A stretch of DNA of 64,000 nt from Uloborus plumipes (GCA_038373865.1 JAXGGA010003461.1:38231-102230); one strand, 5' to 3'. Shown: positions 33,641-46,342, counted from the first letter of the stretch. Program-made: numbers and translations. The notes: generated from the letters alone by a model not told the origin.

Positions 33641-35478
33641 GAAACATTGGATGCCATTGCCTCGAGAGATTGGACATCTTTATTTATTTTACTGTCAAGA
33701 AAGCATAAGAAAGACTTACAACACGAAGAGAGAAATAAAACCCACGGCTTTCGATATACGAAACGAATCTTCTACTTTAGAGCCACGGAACCCCAATTAC
33801 TTCATTACATTTGCTACATTTTTCAAAACACCCTTGTTTCGGAATCGGAGCAGAATTGTTCCGAGAAACCACACTCTTAAAACAATATTTAGTGAAGAAT
33901 TAATTCATTCTGAAATAATTCTCGGTAAAATTACAGTGTACCAAAAGCATAATTTTTTTTGTACGAAAATGAAGAGTTTCATCTCTTTCTTCAGGTCTTC
34001 ATCTTTAGCTATCCAATCATTTTATAAATATTTGTACTTATATTTTCGTACACAAAAGCATTGTATCGACTCAAGAAAAATGTTATGTGAGTGTAGAAAG
34101 TTTTTTTTAGAAATCATTGTCTTATCCTTTCAGAAACAAGTCTTCCTTTTTTTCCAAGAAATATTCTTGGTGTTACAAAAGTCATTAAACCTGAAAATCT
34201 GAAAAAAGTTGTTGAAAGTAGTATTTTTACTTTTTGAAAGAAAATATTTATGCTTGAGTTGATTGCTTTCAAATTTTGAGTTTTTGGTTTTGCAAATATT
34301 CTCTTGGTTTATTATTTTAAAGAAGAGAGAAATAATTGCTAAGCACATTTTCATGATGATGAGAGAGGGGGAAACATAGAAATACTTAGGAAAAAATATT
34401 CCTGTGTGAAATATTCTTCAGCAAATTGATTTATTTTTAAAGGCATGCTAGAGTTCTTAATGCAGTTTATTTTAACATCAGTGAAGCAAACAAACGTATT
34501 TCATAAATTTTTGGCATTTTGTTTTAAAAAAGGCAAAATTGCTAAAAACTGACAAGTTTTCTCAATTCCATGTTCAAGATTGAGATCAAAATATGAAAGG
34601 GGAGGGAGGATGTACTATGCTCAGGACAATAACACTTAGCAAGTCATTCATAAATATTCTACTTAAGTCTATAATAATCCTGAAAAGATGGCCACACTAC
34701 TCAACAATTGTTAACAATGTTAAAGATAGGTTTGATATCCTAAGCAGTAGATTGTCATTTATCTCTTTATTTTTTCACTATTTGGAGACATATTCAAGAC
34801 TGGAGGGTCCTTGGAGTAGTTTATCAAATATAACCAAAGCTATAGCCAGCAATAACTGAACATATCATTTGTTTGCAATTTTTGCTAAGCAACAGATCCA
34901 GTGACTACGTATGCACTTGTTTGGGGTTAAGTCGATCTGAACGGGCAGTTACCGAAACGAGGGAGGAGCACTTAATAAAAATGTTGGATATATTTTCCAA
35001 CTGATAGCTTGTATTATTTTTCACAATTGTGAGAAATCCGCATTCATGAAACTTGATCTATTCAGGAACTTTATTTGCACAGGTACTTGATTTTCACATT
35101 AAATGGGCGGTAACGGAAAAGTACTTTCTTCATCTATAGAATCTAACCCTTATTTTAAGACTACTACTAAGTCTTAATTTGTGCGGCATTTTTTTGGAAC
35201 TGAACCCTCGCGTAATACGAGGGTCAGCTGTACGTTAATACTGTTTCTTAATTCGTCGACTCGTCATATAGAATATGCCAAATAAAATAATTTTTGTGGC
35301 AATCACAGTTACCTTCCATTTGAGCGTCCTTGAAGGAGAAACTCTTCCCTATGCAAGACAGAAAGCTGTTAAATTATAGCGATGCTTTTAACTTATTTTC
35401 AGGAAACTCTAAACAAAACAAAACAAAACTAAACAAAAACAACAACTACTGCTGATGCTACTACTACTGCTACTAATA
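33641..35478. other. no gene seen
   Basis: Contains the longest frame outside the transposons that lacks homology I recognise (33651-34202, 183 codons). Its composition, F/K/S/Y-rich with no domain or splice context, looks like chance in AT-rich DNA. Confidence 0.5.
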
Positions 35479-35880
35479 TCATAGGCGGCTGGTGTACGAA
35501 AAAGGGGGGGGGGGCGAGAGAAATGAGAGGTGGGGTTGGGGGTAGAAGGTAGCAAATCTAAAGTTTTTGTTTTTGTTTTGTAAAATTTGGCTCTATTAAT
35601 TGTATTTTAACATTGCTTATTAAATGACCTTTAAAATTGGGGAATATAGCCTCAAAAATCAACCAGGCTGGCTAGCATACCCTTCCCCTTTTGATTCAAA
35701 GTTCCGTTCTTATGAAATTACATGCAAACGTTTGAATTTTCAGCTTTTACTTTGGTGAAATAAATCAATCCATTTTTCACTCGATCATTACTGTTTAACC
35801 GTGAAAAGTGAGGGGACAATGCCCCTTTACTTTTGGAAGTGAGGGAGAGCCCCCTTGCCCCCTGTAGGAGTCGCCTATGA
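35479..35880. mobile_element. inverted-repeat element inside a CTA microsatellite
   Basis: CATAGGCGGCT at the left and AGTCGCCTATG at the right. The flanks on both sides are ACT/CTA triplets (35448-35475 and 35881-35956), so the element split a microsatellite. Probably hAT-type; the target duplication cannot be judged because the flanks are repetitive. Confidence 0.55.
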
Positions 35881-35887
35881 CTACTCT

Positions 35888-35955
<68 letters not shown>

Positions 35956-35956
35956 A
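35881..35956 (+). repeat. (ACT)n microsatellite
   Basis: About 20 uninterrupted ACT triplets after one interruption, continued on the far side of the element at 35479. Confidence 0.95.
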
Positions 35957-36615
35957 CAGCTCCTTCTTCTACTATAAAAAAGATTCAGCAGATGGCTGTC
36001 TCTAGTGCAAATATCATGACAGGCACCATTCCATTAACTTATGTTAAAATAATATAGCTAATTTATGCATAACTGCACTTTTTTGTGGAGTAATTTCTTA
36101 TTCAATAAAATGTTCTATTGAAATGATTTCATTCTTCTTGTTGCAACATTTTTGAGTATTTTCCCTTCGTATACTTTGAATAGTCACTTCAAGTGTTATT
36201 AAATTAGCAAGAAAGATATCAAAAGTTTGTTTTAAGTTAAAATTATGCTAAAGTTATCCCTTGCAAAGTGGAATAGCCTTTTAAAATTGAATGAAATTTG
36301 AACAAAGAATTCAGAAACTGCTCAGTTATATTATCTGTACACACAGGAAATCTGTTTAAATAGAACGAAACAAAATTTTCGGTTCGGAATGTTTAAAAAT
36401 GCATTACGCAAATTATGCTTTGGTCCCAAATGCAAAATGTGTCAAACAGTTTTTTCTTCGTAATTGCTTTGTTTTTCTACATTAATGCTGAAGACGAATA
36501 ATAAAACAGAATCAGCGCTATTTGCGTTCATAAATTTTTGGTAGTTGTGGAAAATATTTGAATTTAAAATTAGTTTTCCCCTTTACTGCAGTGATCTGAC
36601 TTTTCTTTAACGCAG

Positions 36616-36674
36616 ATTGCGGATTTAACTCCGGCGGAAACATTGCGGAAGTGTTGAAGAAGGAACTTAAGCAG
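36616..36674 (+). CDS. candidate host exon, unknown protein
   Basis: After TTTCTTTAACGCAG comes 59 nt that is much richer in G+C than its surroundings and open in one frame only: (x)CGFNSGGNIAEVLKKELKQ. It is followed by CAG|GTTGAT, a weak donor. It would start after 1 nt of a codon and end in phase 0, which matches the candidate at 38478. I do not recognise the protein. Confidence 0.35.
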
Positions 36675-36824
36675 GTTGATTATTTATTGATTTTTACATT
36701 TATTTTGCTCTTTTAGATTACTCTCATGACGAGTTCATAGCCATGGTAGCAGTGACAAATTTTATCTAAATCGCAAAACTTATAAATATCGAAATATTAT
36801 GCAACATTTATATTAATTTGTAAT

Positions 36825-37407
36825 TGGCATCTTGTCTAGTGGTCAGAGAAGATTGCGATGAGGAAGTTCCAGGTTCGAATCCCGGCTTGGGCATGGATGT
36901 GCTTTCTCCCTCTACTGTCTCTTTCATTTTTTTTTTGCTTGAGTGTATTTCATTTCATTTCACACCTCCAGGGTCCCCCGTACCTACAACAGCTTCGTGG
37001 TTTAACCGGGATAGGGCCCTGAAGAGCGCTCTGTTCTTAATTTTGAACCAGAACCTAGGGTCGAGCAAACCCTAGGCCCAGCACCCCCAGAGGTATCGTT
37101 TCACTTGGAGGACTTTGTGACCACGACATTTTTAACACCTCCCAGCCACCATTAATCAAGACGGTGGATCTTTGATCGGCTGGGATCGAACCCGGGTCCC
37201 TCCGGACACGAGTCCGATGCCTTACCGATCGGGCACCACGGTGCGTGAGTGTATTGTGTTGTGAGTGGTCACCTATCCTATAAACGGGTCTGTATGTTTT
37301 ATGTGTGTACTGTGTTTGTGACTTCACACTAAATTACTGTACAGTGGAAAAAGGAAGCAGCGCGGCCCATATCGCCAGCCTAGCTGGCATAAGTCAAAAA
37401 CAACATC
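36825..37407 (+). mobile_element. tRNA-derived SINE, split by a second SINE
   Basis: Head: CTTGTCTAGTGGTCAGAG (A-box side) and GGTTCGAATCCCGG (B box) about 40 nt later, like a tRNA-Glu-type promoter for RNA polymerase III. The body after the nested SINE2 (36950-37245) matches the SINE at 56814 (CCTATAAACGGGT, GTACTGTG, GACTTCAC, AAGCAGCGC, CTGGCA) and ends in a short A-rich tail. AATTTGTAAT is duplicated at 36815-36824 and 37408-37417. Confidence 0.88.
36950..37245 (-). mobile_element. second tRNA-derived SINE, nested
   Basis: On the - strand it begins CGCACCGTGGTGCCCGATCG then GTAAGGCATCGGACTCG and the B box GGGTTCGATCCC. Its tail on the + strand side is a TTTCA repeat (36950-36964). TGAGTGTATT is duplicated at 36940-36949 and 37246-37255, showing insertion into the older SINE. 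A different tRNA ancestor from the host SINE. Confidence 0.87.
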
Positions 37408-37419
37408 AATTTGTAATAC

Positions 37420-37572
37420 GCCTACACACGCACAGTCCGACATACGACCACGTCCTACTACACATATGTCCGCCGATACACACACACGCACGGCCGTTTA
37501 CTCACACGCCGGCGTACACGCACATGCACGCCTATACACGCACTCACACGTGAGCGCGCACGTTCACAGCAA
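37420..37572 (+). repeat. CA/CG-rich microsatellite-like tract
   Basis: Irregular CACACG, CACGCA and TACACG words over about 150 bp; low complexity. Confidence 0.8.
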
Positions 37573-38477
37573 ACACACATCTATTGCAATTCAAGATTGC
37601 AAAAAAGTATGATTTCAATTCAAGATGTCAAAAATCAAACTAACCTTTCTTTTTCCACTCAGTAACTAAAAACGTCTGGTTTCAAAAACCTTCATCTCAT
37701 TCCTATTCTGAGCATTTTACAGATCACATAGAAATAAGGAACAATTTTTCGCAGAAGGAATTTGTCATAAAACTCGGATTTATTTGTCATTCAAAATTCT
37801 ACATAATTGCGCGAAAGACAAAATATTTTTGAGCCAAGCCTAACTGTTATTTTATTTTTCATAGGGTTGGTACACCTTCCTTTTCTTCAAAACTTCACAA
37901 CTGTACTTGGAAAAAAAAATGGAACTGAACTTGAGATTCAAAAAAGTTCAAGGCAGCTGTTTGCTTTTTTTCCCTCTTCCGTTGGATGACATCTCCACTG
38001 GATTTGTACTTGGAATAAAGAAAATTGATAAGTGCTAGGGATTTGTATCATTGATTATTTGCTTTAGCGCCGATGGAATTTCCTTTGGATTTTCGAATGA
38101 AGCCGTCAGTCCTGACATTGAAACAAAGTAATATTTAAATACTTGACTTCTTCAGTTTTGACACAAGTATTTATTTCCAGTGAAAAGAAAGTATTTGTAG
38201 CAGCGATGCCCCGACAAGCACATTGGCTGATTACCGGTTACCGACTAATTGTGGAAAGATAATCCGTAGATTACCGATTAATCAGCACCCGACAAATTAT
38301 AACTTTTATGATTTTTAAAGCTGCAATTTTTCTCATTGCTATTTCTTTCCTTTTGAAACTTATTATTTCCATCATTCAAAATTAATAATAGCTTGTTTAT
38401 TGCGTTATTTGCTGAGCCCCCTTCCCATTTATGTTTCTTCATTTTTATGTTTTTTTTTTTTTTTTTAATTATTATAG
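37573..38477. other. no gene seen
   Basis: AT-rich sequence between the two candidate exons, with a poly-T tract just before 38478. Confidence 0.4.
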
Positions 38478-38501
38478 GATGAAGAAGAAGAAGCATGGAT
38501 G
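38478..38501 (+). CDS. candidate micro-exon, unknown protein
   Basis: A long T tract and AATTATTATAG precede GATGAAGAAGAAGAAGCATG then GATG, read as DEEEEAWM, followed by the donor-like GTATTG. Its 24 nt keep phase 0 and would follow 36616-36674 in frame. Very short, so this may be coincidence. Confidence 0.3.
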
Positions 38502-39840
38502 GTATTGCTCGCTCACCTTATTTAAAAATTGCATGCAAATTCTGTGAGCCAAATATTATTATTTAAAAAGTAGTAAAAGTAAATTGAAGAATCAACGATG
38601 TTTAAAATCAAATTGAATATCCATCAGTTTTGCGTAATCATTTGATCCATCAATTGAAAATTCGGCTTGGTTTGTATACAGAATTTTCCTACTTTTGAGT
38701 TAAGTCTACTGCTACTTTGCAGAGAAAATACATAATTTATTTTCTTCGGAGTTTATGAGTCATGATCCATCAAATATATTTCTGAGTAACATTCCGACTT
38801 TTTTCAAACCTTTTCGGAGTCAAAATGACACATTATTCAGAGTACGACCTATCAATTCAGAGAAGTAGTTTTACTTGCTATGAAGACAGCAGCTCTTTCA
38901 TGTGCAGTGCAAATTCCTTATTGGGGGAAAATTGTAGTGCTCGTTATCCAAAATTGACTTGATAGTGAATTATCTCAATAGTGAACAAAATTTTACATCC
39001 TAAATCAGTTTCTCAACTCCTCCTCTTTAAGTGCAGAAAGTGAAAATTAACTCATTTGTGCCCAAGTTTTTTTAAACATTTTAATAAATAAGAGCTGTTA
39101 TTTTTTATTTTTGACATTATTGCAAATAACTCCATCAAATCATCCTTTCTAAAATGCTTTCCAATTGATGTCTAAATTAAAAATCATCCTTACATTGGAC
39201 CAGTTTCTATTTCTATAGACCATTTGATTTAAATAATGCCGCATAAAGCTCCAACCAAAGTCTATATACTTCAGCTTGAAACATTTTACGAAAATGTATA
39301 TCCTGAAATAAATTTTTAAACTTTCATTCTACTTTTCTGGAAAAATCACATATTATTTCAAATCGGAAAGAAAAATCAGTCTTATCTTTCTTATCATAAG
39401 TTGTTCTGATATCTTTTCTTCGGTTTCTTTTCCATTCTTTGAATCCCAATGCTTCGAAATTCCATAAAACTTCCATGCTGAAGTTTATTATTCATAAGAG
39501 AGACACTGGATTTTGTCTTCGGTTTGTTATTCTTGTATCTTTGAATGCGTTCGGTGGGGATATATATCAGCGCAAAATATCCCTATAATAACATTGGGGA
39601 ATATTAATATTGTTTGCTTGCTTGTTCAAATACTTTCACGGTTTATGGAGTTTTATGCGTTTCCTTTTGCTAGAAACAATTAAAAGAGCACACCATAGAA
39701 TGCTGTTTAATTTTGGTATCTTTTTTATGAGGAATTTTTCTAGCAATCTATAGTCGAAAGGAATGGGTCAGCGCTGCATTTATGCCGAAATAAAACATGA
39801 AACGCTGGTCTACTACATGAATCATACTGTAAAAGGTAAT
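38502..39840. other. no gene seen; partial TTAA-element end
   Basis: TTAACTCATTTGTGCCCAAG at 39047 resembles the left end of the element at 40490, but no matching right end was found. Confidence 0.45.
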
Positions 39841-39879
39841 AGAGCTGGAAGATCTCTATTCTGCATAAAATGAGCTGTT

Positions 39880-40145
39880 ATTTTTGCAGTATAATACTGG
39901 CAGCAGAGGTTCCAGTAACTGTAAAACTGTAAAAGCACAGTACTAATTAGTTAAACTAGCTATTTTACAGTTTACCACTAAAAGTAGCAATATATTACCA
40001 TAAAATTGAGAGGTTTCGGTTTAAAATTGCAAAATGCATTAATAAACTGTAAAATTAGCAATTTTACTGTATATTACTGTAAATTATTGTAAAATAGCGG
40101 TAAAATAAACTGCTGTATTATACTGCAAAAACAACATCTATTTTT
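39880..40145 (+). repeat. single copy related to the 169-bp satellite
   Basis: GCAGTATAATACTGGCAGCA, GAGGTTCCAG, ACTAGCTATTTTACAGTTTA and TAAAAGTAGCAAT match the unit tandemly repeated at 57690-58490, and both end at CATCTATTTTT.ACAGT. Here there is about one unit. Confidence 0.75.
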
Positions 40146-40489
40146 TAACAGTGTAGGAAATTGAGATTCCATAAACTTTTCTAGTAACAATACAGCTTCT
40201 TTGTAATTAAAATTAACAGCTTTACTTCAGAAGAAGCTGTACCGTTACTAGTAAACTTTATGCAAGTCCAGTTCTCAAGAGATTTTCCAGGAGTATGGCA
40301 GTTTTTTGTTTAGTGTAGCAACTATCATAGAATTCCAATTTCATAGAGATTTTCTAGTAGCAGTGCAGTTTTTACGCACACACACTGCAGTGTAAAAAAC
40401 TTCAGTGCTACTGGAAAATCTCTAGGAAACCGGAATTACATAAACTTTTCTAGAAACGATACAGCTGCTTCATAAGTGGCGTTGCTTAA

Positions 40490-41008
40490 CCCATTTATGC
40501 CCAAGTTTTTTTTAACATTTTTTTTCAATTTTTATCTACTTAAAACTGTTACTTGTTATGGTTTATATACATTTTAGGCTTGAAATGGTTCGCCGCTGCC
40601 ATATTTATTAAGTTATTTGACGTCTTGTTTATGGGATATTTTTTAGATATGTGCGCAAAGTACGACCTTACTTGAATTTACTTGTGCAAAGTAACATTAC
40701 AGAAGGCATCTGTGATCAATTTTAAGCAAATCATTTAAAAATAGTTTTGTTTTATGAAAAATAAGTTCGCGAAAAAAAACTTACTTTCTGTGGCTACCCA
40801 TGCTGGATCGTCGCTTGACTGATTTGTCTGAAAATAGCTGTCAATAAATAAACTCTGATGTCCAAATAGTGACTCTAACTGGTTTTCTCAAGAAGAAGGA
40901 CTATTTAACTTGTGAAAAACAGCTTTAGTAAAATGATATACCCATCACAGGTTTTTGTATGCAGTAACTAACAAGCGTCTCGTTTCTAGGCTACTGGGCA
41001 TAAATGGG
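40490..41008. mobile_element. piggyBac-like MITE
   Basis: CCCATTTATGCCCA at the left, GGGCATAAATGGG at the right, TTAA directly outside both (40486-40489, 41009-41012). About 519 bp without transposase. Confidence 0.78.
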
Positions 41009-41038
41009 TTAAGAAGAAGTTGTGTCGTTACATCGCTC

Positions 41039-41113
41039 AAAAAAAAAAAATAAATAAAAATAAATAAATAAAAAAAAAATAAATAAAATAAAATAAAAAC
41101 ATAAAATAAAATA
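41039..41113 (+). repeat. A-rich (AAAT)n low-complexity tract
   Basis: AAATA and AAATAAAT words in succession. Confidence 0.9.
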
Positions 41114-42689
41114 AAACTACAACTACACTGTAGAAAAACAAACTGCAGTATTACTAGAAAACCTCCTTTAAAATGAGATTCCATGAACTTTTCTAGTAAT
41201 AATACAGAGCTATTTTTTCCAGTTCCAGTAACAGCGTTACGAAAGAATGAGCTGTACTCCGTTAATAGACAGCTTTATCTAAGTTCTATTTTCAAAAGAT
41301 TTTCTGTTAGTACCAGAGTTATTTTATTAGACACCTTTTGATCACGAACACTTGCTGATTTATTGAGAACACTTTGTTTGAAGCACACGTTTTGGAACAG
41401 TTCACAATTCTGAGAACACTTTTCAGAACACTTATTTGGATCATCATACGTTTTTAACACCTTTAGGAACATTGTAGCAGCATTTTTTGAACACTGACTC
41501 ATAATCTTTTTTTTGAACCCTTTGTAGCATACTTGTTGGGAAACTTTCTGTTTCTAGCAGCCAGTTTATGCTGTTAATTTTCTCTCGAGTAATCTCGAGA
41601 GCAGGGGCGCTCTTACGACTAGGGAATGCCATTCTTTTAGCCGGCATTCGCGATAAGAATGGGAAGGTGTGGCTGAAACAAAATTTCATAACATCATACT
41701 TAAAGATTCTATGAAGTAGCAGGCAAAGAAAGCTGTTGAAATTATATTTGCACAAATTAAAGCAATGATTTCATAAGTGCGCTTAGATGTGTTCTCAATA
41801 GGTTCTCAAATACGCCCCAAATCTGTTCTCAAGTGTGTTTCTAAGTTCGAATTCCACAAATGTTCCGAGTAGAGCACATTCGGAACACATTTTAATGCAT
41901 ATTCAGGCAAATGGGAACTCTATTTCTCTGCTAAAGTGTTTCCAGTGTGTTCTGCTTATTTTCACTGTGCAATATAATTAATTACCCATTTTTTATGCAG
42001 ATTTGCAAATAAATGTACACATAATAAAGATGTTGCCTCTTAACCTACTTTACCCTAGAGTAGGTGAGTTAGTTTTGCTCCAATTTTAAAAGAAAAATCA
42101 TGACAGTAAAAAATTAATTTCTTTTCTGAAGTGATATAATATACTACAGTTAAATCTACCAGAGAAAATATTTCATAAAACTAAAAAAGAAATATTTTTT
42201 CCTTCTCTATTGTGTACAAAGTACTTAACAGAAGAACAGTTGACGGATGAATGACTTTAAACGTGTTCTTAAGTGGGAAGATAAAATATCTTTTGATCTT
42301 CTTAACATCATAACTCGTATTTTTCTGCAAGTATGGTATGTTATGAAATTGTGTTATTTCATTTCTTTGATTGTAAAATAAAAGCAATATCTGTATGTAG
42401 AAAAAATTCTTTTGTGATACTTTGTAGAAATGATTGTGATATTGATCAATTTGGCATAGACAGAAATAGGATTTAATAATGAAGAAAAATATTTGCCAGG
42501 CCATTGACAAATTTTATTTGCTTCCAAAAATTCTTCATTATTCTATTTTTGGATTTAGATGATAGAGAAAAGCAATACGTCTTTCTATTTTTGACGATTA
42601 TCTATTTGGAATTGCCTCAAGTTTTATTTGAGTTGAGATGTAATCATATTTTTTAACCACAAAACTAAACTAAAAAAATCCGAAACGTC

Positions 42690-43300
42690 GCTGATTTTTT
42701 CTGGGATTAGCAGCTTTACCGTCAAATCCGGATGGTGCGAAGCTATTAAAATAAAAATATTTAGGTTTTCTAGGAAAGTTCCAGGTTTATTCCAAAAGCG
42801 TGACTGACTTATTCCAAAAGCGTGACTGAAATTTCATGGGTTTCCCTCATTTTCATCCGAAATCAAGTTTTTTTTGCGATAAAATCTTCCTGAATTTTCC
42901 AATGATGCGTAAATGCAGATTAATCTCGGATATAAAAAATAGTTTTAGCTATTGGTGGCAAAATATATTTTTCGCATTTATTAACAGTTTCGTCTTCAGT
43001 TCAATCACGGCACATCTAGATTGATTAAGCTCCAAATGAGGACGATGTGTAGTGTTTAGATGCTGTAGCGTTGCATGAGCTGCAAGCACATGCGGTGTTG
43101 GATACATGCTTGCAATTCTGCATTAGCTTGGCCACATTTTGCTAAAACGATTGGGTAGCTTTATTGCCAAATCAGGATGGTACCAAGCTTTTTAGACAAA
43201 GAAGTCCAAATTTTCTTGGAGAGCTCCTGGTTTATATAAACAACGTGACTGGCTTTTCCTTGGAAAGTTCCTAAATTTTTCAAAGCTATTTCTGGTTAAT
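42690..43300 (+). repeat. diverged tandem duplication of about 450 bp
   Basis: AGCAGCTTTACCGTCAAATC then CGGATGGTGCGAAGCT near 42708 is echoed by GTAGCTTTATTGCCAAATCA then GGATGGTACCAAGCT near 43156, each followed by a TTTCTAGGAAAGTTCC-type phrase. A recent 22-bp direct repeat (TTATTCCAAAAGCGTGACTG) lies at about 42788-42830. Confidence 0.65.
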
Positions 43301-44754
43301 TTTAGAAAATTTTTCGGATTTTTAGCTAGATTTCCTGCGTTTGCCAGATTTGTTACAGGCAAAATTTCGACAGATTAGACATACAAATTCTCCATCTCAA
43401 AACCTTAGTTTCCAAATTTTAATTTTTCGGTATTTCTTTCATTTTTTTAAATTGCTTTTTGACTTTTTTTTGAACTTTCAGGAACATGAACTTACTTTAA
43501 TAAAAAACAGTTAAAATTCGAAGATTTCAAAATTTAGTTGCATTATATGGTAGTTAGTAAAGACCATGTTCTTCATTCAGTTTGTGAAAAAAAAAAAAAA
43601 AAAAAAAAGAAGAAGAAAAGAATTTAACATATTTCTAGTTTTTGTAAGTTGTTATGTGAAAACTTATACGTCTGTTAGCGTGGAATTGCCCATAAGTACT
43701 ACTCCTCTCACCCTTGCCCCAGCATTAGTACTTTTCCTTAGTTTATGAAGGTGCAAAATATGATCATTTTTTTTCCTTCTTTCTGTTTAATAAAATAAAA
43801 TTTGCAAAATAATAACCTTGAAAAGATTTTTGCGATATAATGACTAACAATTTGAGCTTGAAAAATCTTTTAATTGCTTGCTTTATTTATTATTTACCAA
43901 AATATATGAGGATACATTTAAATATATTCTTGTTTGATTTATTTACTGTAAAATGTTGGGAAAAGCACATTTACATTTCGCAAAGTATTAACTATCTGAA
44001 AACTAAATTTGATTGAGTAGTTAAATAATACACCGGTAAAATATTCAGGAAAAAATCCATTTACAATGTTTTGTAGCATTTTTAACACTATACACATAAA
44101 CACTTTTAAAGGTAGCACAATAGTTTTTCCTCTGATGCATTATTTATTGGAAAGGCCGAACAAACTTGCAATATAATAATACTTTGAGAAAGTAATTTAA
44201 TTAATGTGGAAAATTATCCACCACTTGCTCATACACAAAAAAGAAATAGAGCACAACATACATTTTTCTTCAAGATCTAATATGTTTTATGGGGGGCAGT
44301 TGCTTCATTTTTCAATGCAAATGCAATTTCGCCTTGCGTAGGCGAAAGACAAAACTTTGGTAATCAGATAATCTTGGTTAAACATGGAAATCTTTCCTCC
44401 TTCTTCTGGCGTGTATCAGTTTTAAAGTTGTGCAGATGTTTGGCGGCTTTGAAAGAAAAGGAGGATATGCAGAAATATCGACCCTTTTGTGTTTTACACA
44501 AATGGCGTTGAGATAATAGAAAATGATGCGGAAAAAAAGGACATTAAAGGCAAAGTTAGGGTGATTCATGATGGAACAGGAAATTCTGTTTCATTCTGAA
44601 TTACATGAGTATATTTATTTCTTTCCGAAGATACAATGTATGTTTTATGATTTTTTAATGCATGGCAAAATAAAAATGTATTTGATTTTCTAATTCTAAA
44701 ATGTTTACTTGCTATCATTTATAATCAATACTTTAACAATGGTAACGTTTCAAA
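43301..44754. other. no gene seen
   Basis: AT-rich, with an A tract at 43588-43608. No coding signal. Confidence 0.5.
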
Positions 44755-45191
44755 TACAGTCGAACCTGTTTATCTCGAACCTGCTTACCTCGAAAACCTC
44801 TCTGTGTCGATTTTTTTCAATTTCCCTGCTTTTACAGCATAAATTTAATGTTTTTTCTCATGTTTATCTCGAATGATTTTTCCCGAAAACTTCTATATCT
44901 CGAATTTTGACGACTCTCATTTTTGAATTTCATCTCCAGCCACCTTTATCAATGGAGACAAAAATCAGTTTTTTGCAAAACCATTCAAAGATTTTGATCG
45001 TACCTAAAAGTATGCATTTACTTGCTGCAGGTATAGTCATCACAATTAGTGAAAGGTGGACTCACAACATGTCGTACAGTAAAATATTCAACAATATCAA
45101 TGCAAAACAAGCTATTAAGTGAAGAAAATAAATACCTTTGTGCGATAGATTTGAGGTTTAAACCCAACGCTAACGAAGCACAAATACACAG

Positions 45192-45250
45192 GTATACTGC
45201 AGACACGTGTTTCGGGGCTACAAGGAGCCCCTTTTTCAATGCAAAAAGTG
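45192..45250 (-). ncRNA. hammerhead-like fold in left Penelope repeat
   Basis: Inverted copy of 47243-47302, with the same stem II, GAAA, ACACGTGT palindrome and GTC but the atypical TTGAAAA in the position of CUGANGA. Confidence 0.45.
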
Positions 45251-45441
45251 TGAGCTTTAGGATTAAGAATCATCCGATAAAAGCAACACGTTCGAACAAA
45301 GGACAGTATAAATAGCAAAAACTGGATATTAACAAAACAAACAAGACAATGCTTAGAGCCGAAATTTATTACATGAAACCATCAAGAAAAAACCGTTAAG
45401 AAATACATTTCCAAAAGATCGGATAGATCATAGACATTGTC

Positions 45442-46323
45442 AAAAATTGTGCTAGATTTTATGCTTTACCCAAGGTACATAAAACTGGTATTCCATTTAG
45501 ACCGATTATATCCAATATCGGTACTGCTTCTTATAAACTTGCTAAATATTTAGTCTCTGTGTTTTCTCCACTTAGAATTCATAATTTATTCACCGTTAAA
45601 AATTCTGTAGATTTTGTTAAGAAAATTTATAATTTCGTTCCTAAGGATTCCTTTATGGCTTCTTTTGATGTTAAATCCTTATTTACGAACGTTCCAATCG
45701 AGGGTGCATTGTTATGCCTTCAAAGAAGACTTTCAGAATTTCATTTCCCCTCTAAGGAAATTGAGGAATTAATTTTCCTTACCCGTACATGTATTAAGCA
45801 ATGTTCTTTTGCTTTCAATGGGAAATTTTACACTCTGTCAGATGGTCTGGCTATGGGTAACCCATTAAGCCCCATTCTTAGGGATATTTACATGCATTAT
45901 TTTGAGGTTAAGTTGTTCCAAAAATTACAGTTTCAATTTTATGTTAGATATGTTAACGACTGTTTTGTTCTAATGAACCATAACCAGTTTCAAAATGACG
46001 ATATTTTATCCGTTTTAAATTCTATAGATCCTCATATTCAATTCTCTTGTGAGAAAGAACAGGATAATTGCATTCCCTTTCTTGATGTTCTAGTTTCTCG
46101 TACAGAATTCGGCTTTGAAACTACCGTTTATCGCAAACCTTTTGCTGTCTCGTTACCTCCTCATCGACTTTCATCTCACCCTCCTAGTCAAAAATATGCT
46201 GCATTTAATTCTTTTGTTTACCGTGCTATTATTCTTTGTTCTTCACCGGAACTTCTTAATGCTGAACTCAACTATCTTAAAGCTGTGACTATTGATAGAA
46301 ACTATCCTCATACTTTGAATTGA
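45442..46323 (+). pseudogene. Penelope-like reverse transcriptase, degenerate
   Basis: The frame opens with FYALPKVHKTGIPFRPIISN and continues IGTASYKLAKYL, a Penelope-type finger region. Motif A is MASFDVKSLFTNVP and motif B DGLAMGNPLSPIL. Motif C reads YVRYVNDCFVLM: the usual F/Y-V-D-D is Y-V-N-D, so the first catalytic Asp of the pair (codon 45955-45957) is Asn. The thumb region PFLDVLVSR...TTVYRKP follows. The frame stops at 46323, where intact relatives continue. The missing 5' part, lost catalytic Asp and frame breaks mark it as dead. Confidence 0.88.
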
Positions 46324-46342
46324 TTCCATTTTTAAAAAACTT

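Larger units (their letters stand above)
40146..41980. repeat. repetitive region interrupted by a TTAA element
   Basis: The phrase ATTCCATAAACTTTTCTAGT and its variants recur at about 40168, 40436 and 41175. Between 41330 and 41960 GAACACTT/GTTCTCAA words recur. Probably one large old transposon split by 40490-41008; its class was not determined. Confidence 0.4.

Noticed and set aside
33651..34202. 183-codon open frame on the + strand
   Set aside because: Rich in F, K, S, I and Y with no domain, no splice or polyadenylation context and AT-rich composition; best explained as a chance frame.
36838..36895. tRNA-like A and B boxes as a tRNA gene
   Set aside because: No cloverleaf with an acceptor stem, and the same head with the same body recurs at 56814 with target duplications, so it is a SINE.
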